Source of the DNA: Chryseobacterium taichungense | GTDB taxonomy: Bacteria; Bacteroidota; Bacteroidia; Flavobacteriales; Weeksellaceae | Length of the DNA stretch: 64,000 nt | Direction of reading: 5' to 3' | NCBI RefSeq assembly: GCF_900109935.1 | Contig: NZ_FOBV01000009.1 | Span: forward strand, 1 to 64,000 | Part shown: positions 25,762 through 33,614 of the stretch, piece after piece | Layout of the letters: every line of letters starts with the position of its first letter | Position numbering within the stretch: the first letter of the stretch is position 1 | Made by a program: the position numbers and the translations under genes | The notes under the pieces: model-generated | What the model was told of the DNA's origin: nothing | Seen by the model: only the letters and a program-made list of their open reading frames with translations | Database searches by the model: none

Positions 25762-28527
25762 TTAAAATGCTACATTAACACCGAACATAAAGCTTCTTGC
25801 TTTCGGATAGGTACTGTAATCAATACCGAAAGACTGAATTCCTCCCTGAGAAATCCCTGTATTGATTTCCGGATCAAAACCTGAATATTTTGTGATGACA
25901 AATAAATTCTGAGCGGTTACAGACAGTCGTATGTTTCTTACATGATCGCCGATTCCTAAGATTTTAGGATCAAGACTATATCCAAGGGTGGCATTGTTTA
26001 ATCTGAAGAAATCTCCTTTTTCAAGATATCTTGTTGAAATTACATTGGTATTGTTCGGACTTTCGTTAGGAAACTGGGTGGCAGCATCTGTGGTATTTTG
26101 TGAAAGTCCCAGTCGCCCTCTTGTAAATAGGGTGGAAGCTGTATTGTTGTAGATCATGTTTCCGGCAACGCCATTAAAGTTTAATCCCAAATCGAAATTT
26201 TTATAAGCAGCTTTTAAATATAAATTATATGTAAAATCGGGAAGAGCACTTCCTGCAGCAACTCTGTCATTATCCGTGATAATTCCGTCTCCGTCTACAT
26301 CTCTGAAAATATTAGTTCCGTTGGCATTCAATCCTAAAAATTCCTTTACATAGAAAGTCCCGATGGGCTGTCCGTTCAGATAACCGTTGATAACCGCATT
26401 GGTTGTTCCGGGGCCCTGCGCTTCTCCTGTAGAAATAACCTTGTAAGGCGAATCTTTTATTACATTTTTAATGAAAGATGCATTTCCTCCGATGCTGTAT
26501 GTGAATGCTTTATTCGGATTGCTGTTGTAGTTTAAAGAAATTTCCCAACCGGTATTATTGATCTTCATATCAGGAATATTCTTCCACATTTTCGGTGCAG
26601 GTTCTACAGGATCTACGGTGTTGATTTCCAATAGGATATTATCGGAAACTTTCCTGAAGAAATCTACAGTACCGGTTAATCTGTTATTAAAGATTCCGAA
26701 ATCTAATCCGATATTGGTCTGTGTTGTCACTTCCCACTGCAGGTCCGGGTTGTCGGCTCTTACCAGATAAACGCCTACAGGATAATTTCCACTATCATTT
26801 AAAGGATAGGTTGCCTGTGCGGTTCCGTTAGAGTCTGCCTGATAACTTCTTTTGGTAACTTTCCCCGGAATTTCCTGATTTCCGGTTTTACCCCAGCTTG
26901 CTCTTAATTTCAAATTGCTGATTTCCTGTACATCGGAAAGAAATTGCTCTTTGCTGATGTTCCATCCTGCTGCAACTGATGGGAAAATTCCGTATTTGTT
27001 ATTACCTCCGAATTTAGAAGAACCGTCGGCTCTTAATGTAGCGGTCAATAAATACTTGTCGTTGAAATCATAATTTACCCTTCCAAACCATGATTGTAGC
27101 TCATTTTTATTGGCAGCAATCGATGTGGTGGAATTATTTTTTCCGGCGGCAGGAATCTGATACTGTGGCTCGATACCATTGATAGGGAAATTTTCGTAAT
27201 ACCATCCTCTTGCCGTAAGCTTTAATCTTTGATAAGAATGTCCGGCCATTACATTAAAATGATGCGTAGCAAGATTAAATTTATAAGTAAGCGTATTTTC
27301 AACCAAAGTATTATTGTTGGAATAGTTGCTTAAATTTAAAGTTCCGATTTCCAGAGGAATAGCGTGCGGCATATTCTGAATCACCCTTTCTGCCGAAGAA
27401 TAATCTACACCTAAGTTTAGTTTATAAATTAAGCCTTTGATAATTTCTACTGAAGGCGAAAAATTAGCTAAAATTCTGTTATTGGTTGTAAAATCCTTAT
27501 AAATGTCCTGACGGATCAGCGGGTTGAAAGATCCATTATTGAAAACCGTTGTCGGAGCGCCGTTGGTGTAAGCAGGATATGTAGGATTTAAAGTAAGCAT
27601 TGTAGAAACCATGCTGGTAACGCTCGGTCTGTTGTTTTCAGTTCTGGCGCCACTGATATTAAAATCAACATTTACCCTTCCGTCAAAAGCTTTCTGAGAA
27701 ACATTGATACGTCCTGAATATCTTCTCAGATTGTTATTATACAAAATACCTTCCTGATTTTCATATCCCAACGTTGCATAATAGTTTGAATTTTCCGTAG
27801 CTCCTGATGCTGAGAAATTAACATTATTAGAGATTGCGGTTCTTGTAAGCTCATCCTGCCAGTCTGTATTTCCGCCCATATCATCGAGCTTCGCCCCCAT
27901 AGCGGTGACCTGTCTTCTGAATTCGTCGGCATTGAAGACATCCATTTTATTGGCTAAATGAGAAACGGTAAGATTAGAAGAAAGGTTCATCTGCATTCTT
28001 CCTTTTTTACCTTTTTTGGTGGTGATGATGATAACCCCGTTTGCGGCTCTTGCTCCATAAATAGCAGCAGCAGAAGCATCTTTCAGAACATCAATGGATT
28101 CAATATCCTGTGTATTGATGAAGTTCATCGGGTTGTTGGCAACTCCTGTACTGCTGTTGTCGATCACAAAACCATCGATCACATAGAGTGGAGTTGTTCC
28201 TGAACGCAAACTTCCAACCCCACGGATCACGATATCCTGATTGGCTCCCGGCTCACCACTTACATTCGCAACATTTACCCCGGCAATCTTTCCCTGCAAC
28301 AGTTGTCCTACATTCGCAACCAATCCTTTATTGAAATCTCCGCTTCTTACAGATCCTATTGCACCCGTCACATCAGATTTTTTCTGGGATCCATATCCTA
28401 CCATCACGATTTCTTCAATATCCTTGAGTTTGTCTTTACTCTTGATGGTATCAGTTTCTTTTTTTTGTGCAAATGTTAAGCTGACACAACCCATCAAAAC
28501 AGTTGGCACGAGGTAAATACGTTTCAT
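25762..28527 (-). CDS. SusC/RagA-family TonB-dependent outer-membrane transporter
   Basis: 921 residues. After the signal peptide (ending LTFAQK) the protein goes straight to the TonB-box-like EEIVMVGYGSQKKSDVTGAI and the plug domain (GEPGANQDIVIRGVGSL ... IESIDVLKDASAAAIYGARA), then the 22-strand barrel ending in an aromatic residue (SFMFGVNVAF). The N-terminal carboxypeptidase-D-like regulatory domain common in SusC proteins is missing, which explains the short length. It imports the ligand captured by the downstream SusD, using TonB. It diverges from an alkaline phosphatase gene across 275 bp. Confidence 0.92.
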   Translation of the reverse strand: MKRIYLVPTVLMGCVSLTFAQKKETDTIKSKDKLKDIEEIVMVGYGSQKKSDVTGAIGSVRSGDFNKGLVANVGQLLQGKIAGVNVANVSGEPGANQDIVIRGVGSLRSGTTPLYVIDGFVIDNSSTGVANNPMNFINTQDIESIDVLKDASAAAIYGARAANGVIIITTKKGKKGRMQMNLSSNLTVSHLANKMDVFNADEFRRQVTAMGAKLDDMGGNTDWQDELTRTAISNNVNFSASGATENSNYYATLGYENQEGILYNNNLRRYSGRINVSQKAFDGRVNVDFNISGARTENNRPSVTSMVSTMLTLNPTYPAYTNGAPTTVFNNGSFNPLIRQDIYKDFTTNNRILANFSPSVEIIKGLIYKLNLGVDYSSAERVIQNMPHAIPLEIGTLNLSNYSNNNTLVENTLTYKFNLATHHFNVMAGHSYQRLKLTARGWYYENFPINGIEPQYQIPAAGKNNSTTSIAANKNELQSWFGRVNYDFNDKYLLTATLRADGSSKFGGNNKYGIFPSVAAGWNISKEQFLSDVQEISNLKLRASWGKTGNQEIPGKVTKRSYQADSNGTAQATYPLNDSGNYPVGVYLVRADNPDLQWEVTTQTNIGLDFGIFNNRLTGTVDFFRKVSDNILLEINTVDPVEPAPKMWKNIPDMKINNTGWEISLNYNSNPNKAFTYSIGGNASFIKNVIKDSPYKVISTGEAQGPGTTNAVINGYLNGQPIGTFYVKEFLGLNANGTNIFRDVDGDGIITDNDRVAAGSALPDFTYNLYLKAAYKNFDLGLNFNGVAGNMIYNNTASTLFTRGRLGLSQNTTDAATQFPNESPNNTNVISTRYLEKGDFFRLNNATLGYSLDPKILGIGDHVRNIRLSVTAQNLFVITKYSGFDPEINTGISQGGIQSFGIDYSTYPKARSFMFGVNVAF

Positions 28528-28545
28528 TCCTTAATTATTTTCGTG

Positions 28546-28553
28546 CAAAATTA
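28546..28553 (-). promoter_or_regulatory. candidate -7 element of the susC-susD operon
   Basis: On the minus strand TAATTTTG fits the Bacteroidota -7 consensus TAnnTTTG. A TTGG lies 17 nt upstream as a weak -33 element. The implied 5' leader before the ATG at 28527 is only about 12-15 nt. Confidence 0.45.
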
Positions 28554-28757
28554 GGTTCGATTCTTTCCAATTGTCGTTAAATTACCGTTAAGTAACTGCT
28601 TTTTAAATTTAACAAAATGTAAACTTTATTGCGAAAAATTAAATTTCAATGAACTTTATGTTAATCGAAGTGTGGCAACTGCCTTCTAATGAGCAAATGA
28701 GCTGTTAATATTGGTTTGTGTGTTATTAACTCCACTTTTTAAAACCTGTATTTGATG

Positions 28758-28765
28758 TAATTTTG
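28758..28765 (+). promoter_or_regulatory. candidate -7 element of the phosphatase operon
   Basis: TAATTTTG matches TAnnTTTG 38 bp before the ATG at 28803. No clear TTTG stands at the -33 position, which would suit an activator-dependent (for example phosphate-responsive) promoter; this is inference. Confidence 0.4.
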
Positions 28766-28802
28766 CCCATTGTTTTTAAAATAATTAATTATCAAAATAA
28801 TA

Positions 28803-29933
28803 ATGAATATGTACTATGTTTGTAAAAGCCTTAATATAAGAAGGGTTGCTGTTGTTTTAATGCTTCTTTTAGAATCTTTTCTGAGTGCCCAAACCCAAAA
28901 ACCGGTTAATATCATTTTTATGATCGGTGACGGAATGGGCGTTTCGCAGGTCACCTCTGCTTTCTATTTTGGAGATGGGAAACCAAATTTCCAGAATTTT
29001 AAATATGTCGGACTTTCTGAAACTTCCAGCACCAGCGACCGTGTGACGGATTCTGCGGCGGGGGCTACGGCTCTGTCAACGGGACAAAAAACGTACAAAA
29101 GGGCAATCGGGGTAAATAAAGATTCCCTGGCAATTCCCACGATTTTGGAGCAGTTACAGGATAAGGGATATAAAACGGGATTGGTTTGTCTTACAAGCAT
29201 TACTCATGCCACTCCGGCGGCTTATTATGCCCATGTAAAAGACCGTGATCTTCATGAAGATATCGCCTTAGATTTTATAAAATCTGATGTTGATTTTGCA
29301 GCAGGAGGCGGTTTAAAGTTCTTTAATAAAAGGAAAGACAACAAAGATTTGCTGAAAGATCTGACGAAAAAAAATTACAGAATTGATACGACCTCTCTCT
29401 CAAAACCTGCAGCAGGAAAGAGAAATCTGTATTTAATGGCACAGGACGAACTACCTAATAAAGTACAGGGACGAAAAGATTTTCTTCCGGAAGCTACACA
29501 AATGGCGCTGGACTTTTTATCGCAGAAAAATGAGCCTTTTTTCCTGATGGTAGAAGGCTCGTTTATCGATTGGGGAGGCCATGCAAACAATGCTGAAATG
29601 ATGGTAAAAGAAGTCCTTGATTTCGATAAAACAATGGGTGTTGTTATGGATTTTATTAAGAAGAATCCTAATACCTTACTGGTGGTCACTGCCGATCACG
29701 AGACTGGGGGAGCAAGCATAGGAAAATTTATGGAAAAAGATGCTTCAGGAAAACCGCAGGAAGTAAAAGATAAAGTTCAGGTTAATTTTATCGACGGGCA
29801 GCATACAGCAGCTTTAGTGCCGGTTTTCGCCATGGGAAAAGGAGAAGAGCTGTTTTCAGGGGTATATCCGAATAATACAATCTACCATAAACTGGTTGAG
29901 GCTTTAAAAAGATCTGGAGTTAACATAAAATAG
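28803..29933 (+). CDS. alkaline phosphatase (PhoA type), exported
   Basis: 376 residues with a signal peptide (RVAVVLMLLLESFLSAQ). Metal and active-site motifs of the PhoA superfamily are intact: FMIGDGMGVSQ (metal Asp), DRVTDSAAGATALSTGQKT with the Ser nucleophile, EGSFIDWGGHANN (metal Asp and His), ADHETGG (metal Asp and His) and the late DGQHTAALVPVFA with the last His. It would release phosphate from organic monoesters in the periplasm or at the surface. It is followed 5 bp later by a second phosphatase in the same operon and diverges from susC. Confidence 0.92.
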   Translation: MNMYYVCKSLNIRRVAVVLMLLLESFLSAQTQKPVNIIFMIGDGMGVSQVTSAFYFGDGKPNFQNFKYVGLSETSSTSDRVTDSAAGATALSTGQKTYKRAIGVNKDSLAIPTILEQLQDKGYKTGLVCLTSITHATPAAYYAHVKDRDLHEDIALDFIKSDVDFAAGGGLKFFNKRKDNKDLLKDLTKKNYRIDTTSLSKPAAGKRNLYLMAQDELPNKVQGRKDFLPEATQMALDFLSQKNEPFFLMVEGSFIDWGGHANNAEMMVKEVLDFDKTMGVVMDFIKKNPNTLLVVTADHETGGASIGKFMEKDASGKPQEVKDKVQVNFIDGQHTAALVPVFAMGKGEELFSGVYPNNTIYHKLVEALKRSGVNIK

Positions 29934-29938
29934 AAACT

Positions 29939-31723
29939 ATGCTTTTAAACTTAAAAAAAATAAATATTGCTGTTGCATTAACGATAGGGAGCTTTGTTTT
30001 TGCACAACATTACGCTGCCCATTCGCACAACGATTACGAACAGAAAGTTCCTTTCTGGTATGCTTTGGAAGCGGGCGCAACATCTATTGAAGCCGATGTT
30101 TATCTTGTTGATAATCAGCTTTACGTGTCGCATGAGCAGAAAGATATTAAAAAAGAAAGAACTTTCGATAATCTTTATCTCAAACCTATCCGGAAAGCTT
30201 TAGAATTGGGTATTATAAAAGATCAGCCGGTCCAGATTTTAATTGATCTGAAGACAGAAGGAGAAGCTACCCTGAAAAAGATCGTTTCTGAGATCTCAAA
30301 ATATACTGACATAACCGCTTCAAAAAATATCAGTTTTGTCATTTCCGGCAATAAACCATCTCCTGAAAAATTTTCGTCGTATCCGGATTTCATTACCTTC
30401 GATTATCAGTCATTACAGAATCTTACCCCCGAACAATGGAAAAGAGTGGGACTTGTAAGCTTAAATTTTAAAGAATATTCTGGCTGGAACGGGAAAGGCG
30501 GACTGACGGTGGAAGACCTTCCAAAAGTAAAGGCAGTCATTCAAAAAGCAAAAGCCTTTCATAAGCCTTTCAGGTTTTGGGCCATTCCTGACGGTAAAAC
30601 TTCGTGGGAATTCTTTGCACATGCAGGAGTGGATTACATCAACACAGATCATCCAAAAGAATGTGCCGATTATCTTAAAAAACTTGATGAAAGGACTTTT
30701 AGAAATACGTTGACCAGTGATGTTTATCAGCCTAAATTTTTATATGAAAATAAAAATATCCCGGTAAAAAATGTAATTCTTCTGATCGGCGACGGAAACG
30801 GACTTTCGCAAATTTCGTCTTCTGTTTTAGCAAATAAAGGACAGCTGACGCTGACTCAGCTTAAAAATATTGGATTGATAAAAACGACATCTGCTGATAA
30901 TTTTACCACGGACTCTGCGGCCGGCGCCAGTGCTTTTGCAACCGGAAAAAAGACCAACAACCGTTTTATTGGTGTTGACCCTTCAGGCAAAGCTATCCCG
31001 AACATGACCGAAATTCTCTCTGAAAAAGGCTTTAATACGGCCGTCATCACCACCGATGAAATCGTAGGAGCAACTCCGTCTGCGTTTTATGCTCACCAAA
31101 AAGACCGCGGCATGGAAAAGGAAATCGCATCAGACCTCATCACTTCAAAATTAAGTTTTTTTGCGGCAGGAGGGAAGTCTAAGGTTTCCGGTCTGAATAA
31201 TTTTAAAGTGGCAGAAAACACAAAAGAAATTGCAGAAAGCAAAGCCGACCGGCTGGCCTATTACTTTTCCGATAAGGGAGTGCCGCAGGTATTGAAAGGC
31301 CGTGGAAATATTCTGGCAGAAACCGTAGAAAGCAGTCTCGAATTTTTAAAAAGTAAAAATAAACCCTTCTTCATCATGATTGAAGGGGCACAAATCGACA
31401 GCGGCGGCCATGCCAATAATGTCGGAACGATTGTAACTGAAGGAATTGATTTTGACAGGGCTATTACAAAAGCCATCCAGTTTGCCGATAAAAATCCTGG
31501 AACATTAGTGGTTATCACTGCAGATCATGAGACTGGGGGCTTCAGCATTCCGCATGGAGATATGGCAACGAGTACGATTGAAGGAGATTTTACGACAGAA
31601 GACCATTCGGCGACACTTATTCCGGTATTTTCGTACGGACCAGGCACGGAAAATTTTATGGGAGTTTATGAAAATAATGAAATTTTTCATAAAATATTAC
31701 AGTCTCTGAAGATCAAGGAGTGA
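29939..31723 (+). CDS. fusion of PI-PLC-like phosphodiesterase and alkaline phosphatase
   Basis: 594 residues. The signal peptide ends near SFVFAQ. Residues ~22-245 form a PI-PLC-like phosphodiesterase barrel: HSHNDYEQKVPFWYALEAGA, TSIEADVYLVDNQLYVSHE, VQILIDLKTEG and the late FRFWAIPDGKTSWEFFAHAG. Residues ~275-594 are a complete alkaline phosphatase with LLIGDGNGLSQ, DSAAGASAFATGKKT (Ser nucleophile), EGAQIDSGGHANN, ADHETGG and EDHSATLIPVFS. One chain could therefore cleave a phosphodiester and then remove the phosphate. With the SusC/SusD pair and a second phosphatase it suggests capture and breakdown of glycerophosphodiester-type or inositol-type organophosphates. Confidence 0.88.
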   Translation: MLLNLKKINIAVALTIGSFVFAQHYAAHSHNDYEQKVPFWYALEAGATSIEADVYLVDNQLYVSHEQKDIKKERTFDNLYLKPIRKALELGIIKDQPVQILIDLKTEGEATLKKIVSEISKYTDITASKNISFVISGNKPSPEKFSSYPDFITFDYQSLQNLTPEQWKRVGLVSLNFKEYSGWNGKGGLTVEDLPKVKAVIQKAKAFHKPFRFWAIPDGKTSWEFFAHAGVDYINTDHPKECADYLKKLDERTFRNTLTSDVYQPKFLYENKNIPVKNVILLIGDGNGLSQISSSVLANKGQLTLTQLKNIGLIKTTSADNFTTDSAAGASAFATGKKTNNRFIGVDPSGKAIPNMTEILSEKGFNTAVITTDEIVGATPSAFYAHQKDRGMEKEIASDLITSKLSFFAAGGKSKVSGLNNFKVAENTKEIAESKADRLAYYFSDKGVPQVLKGRGNILAETVESSLEFLKSKNKPFFIMIEGAQIDSGGHANNVGTIVTEGIDFDRAITKAIQFADKNPGTLVVITADHETGGFSIPHGDMATSTIEGDFTTEDHSATLIPVFSYGPGTENFMGVYENNEIFHKILQSLKIKE

Positions 31724-31737
31724 GAGGCAAAATGTGA

Positions 31738-31804
31738 TTAGTCAATACTTAATCTGTTAAAGTTATTCAATTTAATTGTAACTGTTAGATTAAGTATTGA
31801 CTAA
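31738..31804. repeat. perfect 18-bp inverted repeat with 31-bp centre
   Basis: TTAGTCAATACTTAATCT (31738-31755) is the exact reverse complement of AGATTAAGTATTGACTAA (31787-31804). It begins 15 bp after the phosphatase stop. It lacks a T-tract, so it is a poor terminator; it could be the ends of a tiny excised or non-autonomous element. Confidence 0.55.
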
Positions 31805-31906
31805 TTCAATTTACACATTATAACATTTCCAAATACCCTCTAAAAACAGCATATATCTTGCCGGCTGATATTCTCCATACGAGAATAGATAAATGGAATC
31901 ATTGTT

Positions 31907-31955
31907 GGTAGTATTTCACTAACTGTGTAAGTTACACAGTTAGTGAGACACTACC
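31907..31955. repeat. large palindrome at the end of the toxin cassette array
   Basis: TCACTAACTGTGTAA (31916-31930), centre G, TTACACAGTTAGTGA (31932-31946) is a perfect 15-bp inverted repeat. It is extended by GGTAGT (31907-31912) and ACTACC (31950-31955) after three unpaired bases on each side. The TAG stop of the truncated third toxin cassette (31951-31953) lies inside it. Confidence 0.7.
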
Positions 31956-32416
31956 CATAAAACTCAATTTCAGCAGGACCCCTTTCAATCGGCCCTTTAA
32001 TTAATCCTTGTGATTCAGCTTCTAAGCCAGCCATTGCTTCTTGCCTTGAAGCAGCACTAATAGATTTGTTGCCAACGTGAGCAGGGTCTGTTGCTAAATC
32101 ATTAAACCTTGGATCGCTTGAGTATCTGGAGGGCACATGAGAGTTATCACTAAATGTTTTGTATCTTTCAATTTCTCCAGCAGGTTTCTTTACTCTTCCT
32201 ATTTCTTCCCCCAGCAAACTCTTCACCTTAGCTACATCATTCTCAGCAATAGCTTTCTCAAGTTCAGCAACCAGCTTATCATCCTTAGCTAATGTACTCG
32301 CTTCTTCAAAAGTCTGTTTAACTAAAACTAATTCTTCAGGATTTAATCCTGAATCGCTTACCAGTTTGGCCAGTTAAAGTTCGGCCACAAAGCTATCAAA
32401 TGTAACAATTCTTTGT
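31951..32416 (-). pseudogene. third toxin-tip cassette, silent and broken
   Basis: Read on the minus strand from about 32416, this frame gives RIVTFDSFVAEL then a stop (TAA, where the intact copies have a Lys AAA codon). It continues as LAKLVSDSGLNPEELVLVKQ ... ELEKAIAENDVAKVKSLL, a diverged copy of the pre-tip segment of the cargo toxin. The tip that follows contains SRYSSDPRFNDLATDPAHVG and EAMAGLEAESQGLIKGP ... GPAEIEFYG and stops within the palindrome. The tip resembles the N-terminal part of nuclease-type polymorphic toxin tips (DPA-G-x3-EA-x-LE-x-E pattern) and lacks the expected catalytic end. It has no promoter and no intact start, and no immunity gene follows. Confidence 0.75.
32211..32416 (-). 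repeat. diverged third copy of the toxin pre-tip repeat
   Basis: The first ~60 bp (32211-32270) are almost identical to the other two copies (CCAGCAAACTCTTCACCTTA onward). The remainder has diverged clearly, and it ends in TGTAACAATT like the parental copy at 34406-34617. It is part of the third cassette. Confidence 0.8.
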
Positions 32417-32429
32417 ACTAAATGATAAA

Positions 32430-32455
32430 AACGGATAACTGTTGAGTCATCCGTT
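32430..32455 (-). terminator. terminator between second immunity gene and third cassette
   Basis: On the minus strand AACGGATGACT, loop CAAC, AGTTATCCGTT (one G-U pair) is followed by TTTTATCATTT. The homologous repeat of the third cassette begins about 14 bp after the hairpin. Confidence 0.75.
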
Positions 32456-32508
32456 CTTTTTATTTTCCCTACTTCTTGTTAAATTCTAAAAAATTATCAG
32501 ACTACAAT

Positions 32509-32871
32509 CTATAAATCTTTTAGTGGAGTATTAATGAATGGATCCTCCAAATCAGGATTTAAACACATCATTAAAGCTGTATCTAATTTATAAATCACTT
32601 CAAAATACTCTTGTTGAACCTGAGAATCGTCTGAATATAAATTAATGTCCATATATAAAGATGGCATTATTCCTATTAATATAAACATAATTCTTTTTGG
32701 AACGTAACTTTCAAGTTTGTAGTTAGATTTGAATTGTTCTAGATATTCATACAATTTATCTAACTTATTGTAGTCAATCCCTTTGTTAAAATGAAAATTC
32801 ATTAATAATCCTTCTTTTTCATTATAAAGCAAATCATTAAGATTCTTTTCTAGTTCTTCTGTGTTATTCAT
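32509..32871 (-). CDS. putative immunity protein of the second toxin tip
   Basis: 120 residues, acidic and without a signal peptide: MNNTEELEKNLNDLLYNEKE ... LDKLYEYLEQFKSNYKLES ... FEVIYKLDTALMMCLNPDLE. I do not recognise the family. Its role is inferred from position: it starts 10 bp after the stop of the orphan toxin tip (32882) and is followed by a terminator, the same arrangement as the active toxin and its immunity gene. With no obvious promoter of its own it may be expressed at low level by readthrough, or only after recombination brings it behind the toxin body. Confidence 0.6.
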   Translation of the reverse strand: MNNTEELEKNLNDLLYNEKEGLLMNFHFNKGIDYNKLDKLYEYLEQFKSNYKLESYVPKRIMFILIGIMPSLYMDINLYSDDSQVQQEYFEVIYKLDTALMMCLNPDLEDPFINTPLKDL

Positions 32872-32881
32872 TTTTATTAAT

Positions 32882-33586
32882 TTATTTTATTGGTTTTATT
32901 GCATTTAAAGGTATTCTGTCAGTAACTATTAAAAATTCTGAAGATGCTTGCGCGAAACGTCTAGTTCTAGGATTTTTAATTAGTGAATTTCTCACCATTT
33001 CATCAGAGAGATCAAAAAAATGTCCTTCAACTTTTGTCAAATCAATTTCCACAACTGCTTTTCCATCTTTTAAACCTCTTTCTATAGCCATTCCTTTATC
33101 TTGAAATGATGATATATATGGAGTTTCTGTTCTACTTCCGGTACCTACGTGACCTTCTATAGTAAAGGGTGATCCGGATTTTGTAAGACCATTCTCGCTT
33201 TTTGCGATAATTTCACTATAAGCACTTTGATCGTCTCTAAGAACTCGCCACACTTTATTAATACCCTTAGGATTAGTAATACTATTACTATATTGATTTA
33301 AATATTCTATAAATTTTTTATCAAATGCTTTTTCCCAATCTGCTAACTTCTTACCTTCCTCCAGCAAACTCTTCACCTTAGCTACATCATTCTCAGCAAT
33401 AGCTTTCTCAAGTTCAGCGACTAGTTTTTCATCTTTGGCTAAAGTTCTTGCTTTTTCAAAAGCATTTTTCACCGCAAGCAGCTCTTCGGGGTTTAATCCC
33501 GTTTCTTTTATTACTTTAGCTAATTTTAACTCGGCTATAAAGCTATCAAATTTAACAATTCCTTTTCCAAAAATAAGGCTATCCAA
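32882..33586 (-). CDS. orphan (silent) toxin-tip cassette with ART-like domain
   Basis: Residues ~7-77 (GIVKFDSFIAELKLAKVIKE ... NDVAKVKSLLEE) are nearly identical to residues ~760-830 of the 972-aa cargo toxin. After this shared segment the sequence is unrelated to the active tip: KVWRVLRDDQSAYSEIIAKS, TIEGHVGTGSRTETPYISSF, GKAVVEIDL and FLIVTDRIPLNAI. The R at the start, the YISS strand and the VEIDL/FLIV strands recall ADP-ribosyltransferase (DUF7587-like) tips. The only start is a TTG at 33586 inside a terminator hairpin, so the cassette is not a normal gene. Recombination through the repeat would put this tip on the toxin body. Confidence 0.7.
   Translation of the reverse strand: MDSLIFGKGIVKFDSFIAELKLAKVIKETGLNPEELLAVKNAFEKARTLAKDEKLVAELEKAIAENDVAKVKSLLEEGKKLADWEKAFDKKFIEYLNQYSNSITNPKGINKVWRVLRDDQSAYSEIIAKSENGLTKSGSPFTIEGHVGTGSRTETPYISSFQDKGMAIERGLKDGKAVVEIDLTKVEGHFFDLSDEMVRNSLIKNPRTRRFAQASSEFLIVTDRIPLNAIKPIK
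33356..33567 (-). repeat. second copy of the 212-bp toxin pre-tip repeat
   Basis: Base-by-base reading against 34406-34617 shows three differences in 212 bp (two near the CACCTTAGCTAC end, one T/G at TCAAATTTAAC). The copy begins directly after the terminator at 33575-33602 and ends where the tips diverge. Confidence 0.92.
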
Positions 33587-33602
33587 AAAGTCGGATAGCC
33601 TT
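33575..33602 (-). terminator. terminator after the first immunity gene
   Basis: On the minus strand AAGGCTATCC, loop GACTTTTT, GGATAGCCTT is followed by ATTTTTGG. It lies 12 bp after the immunity gene stop and directly before the repeat of the second cassette. Confidence 0.85.
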
Positions 33603-33614
33603 GCCGGAACTGTG

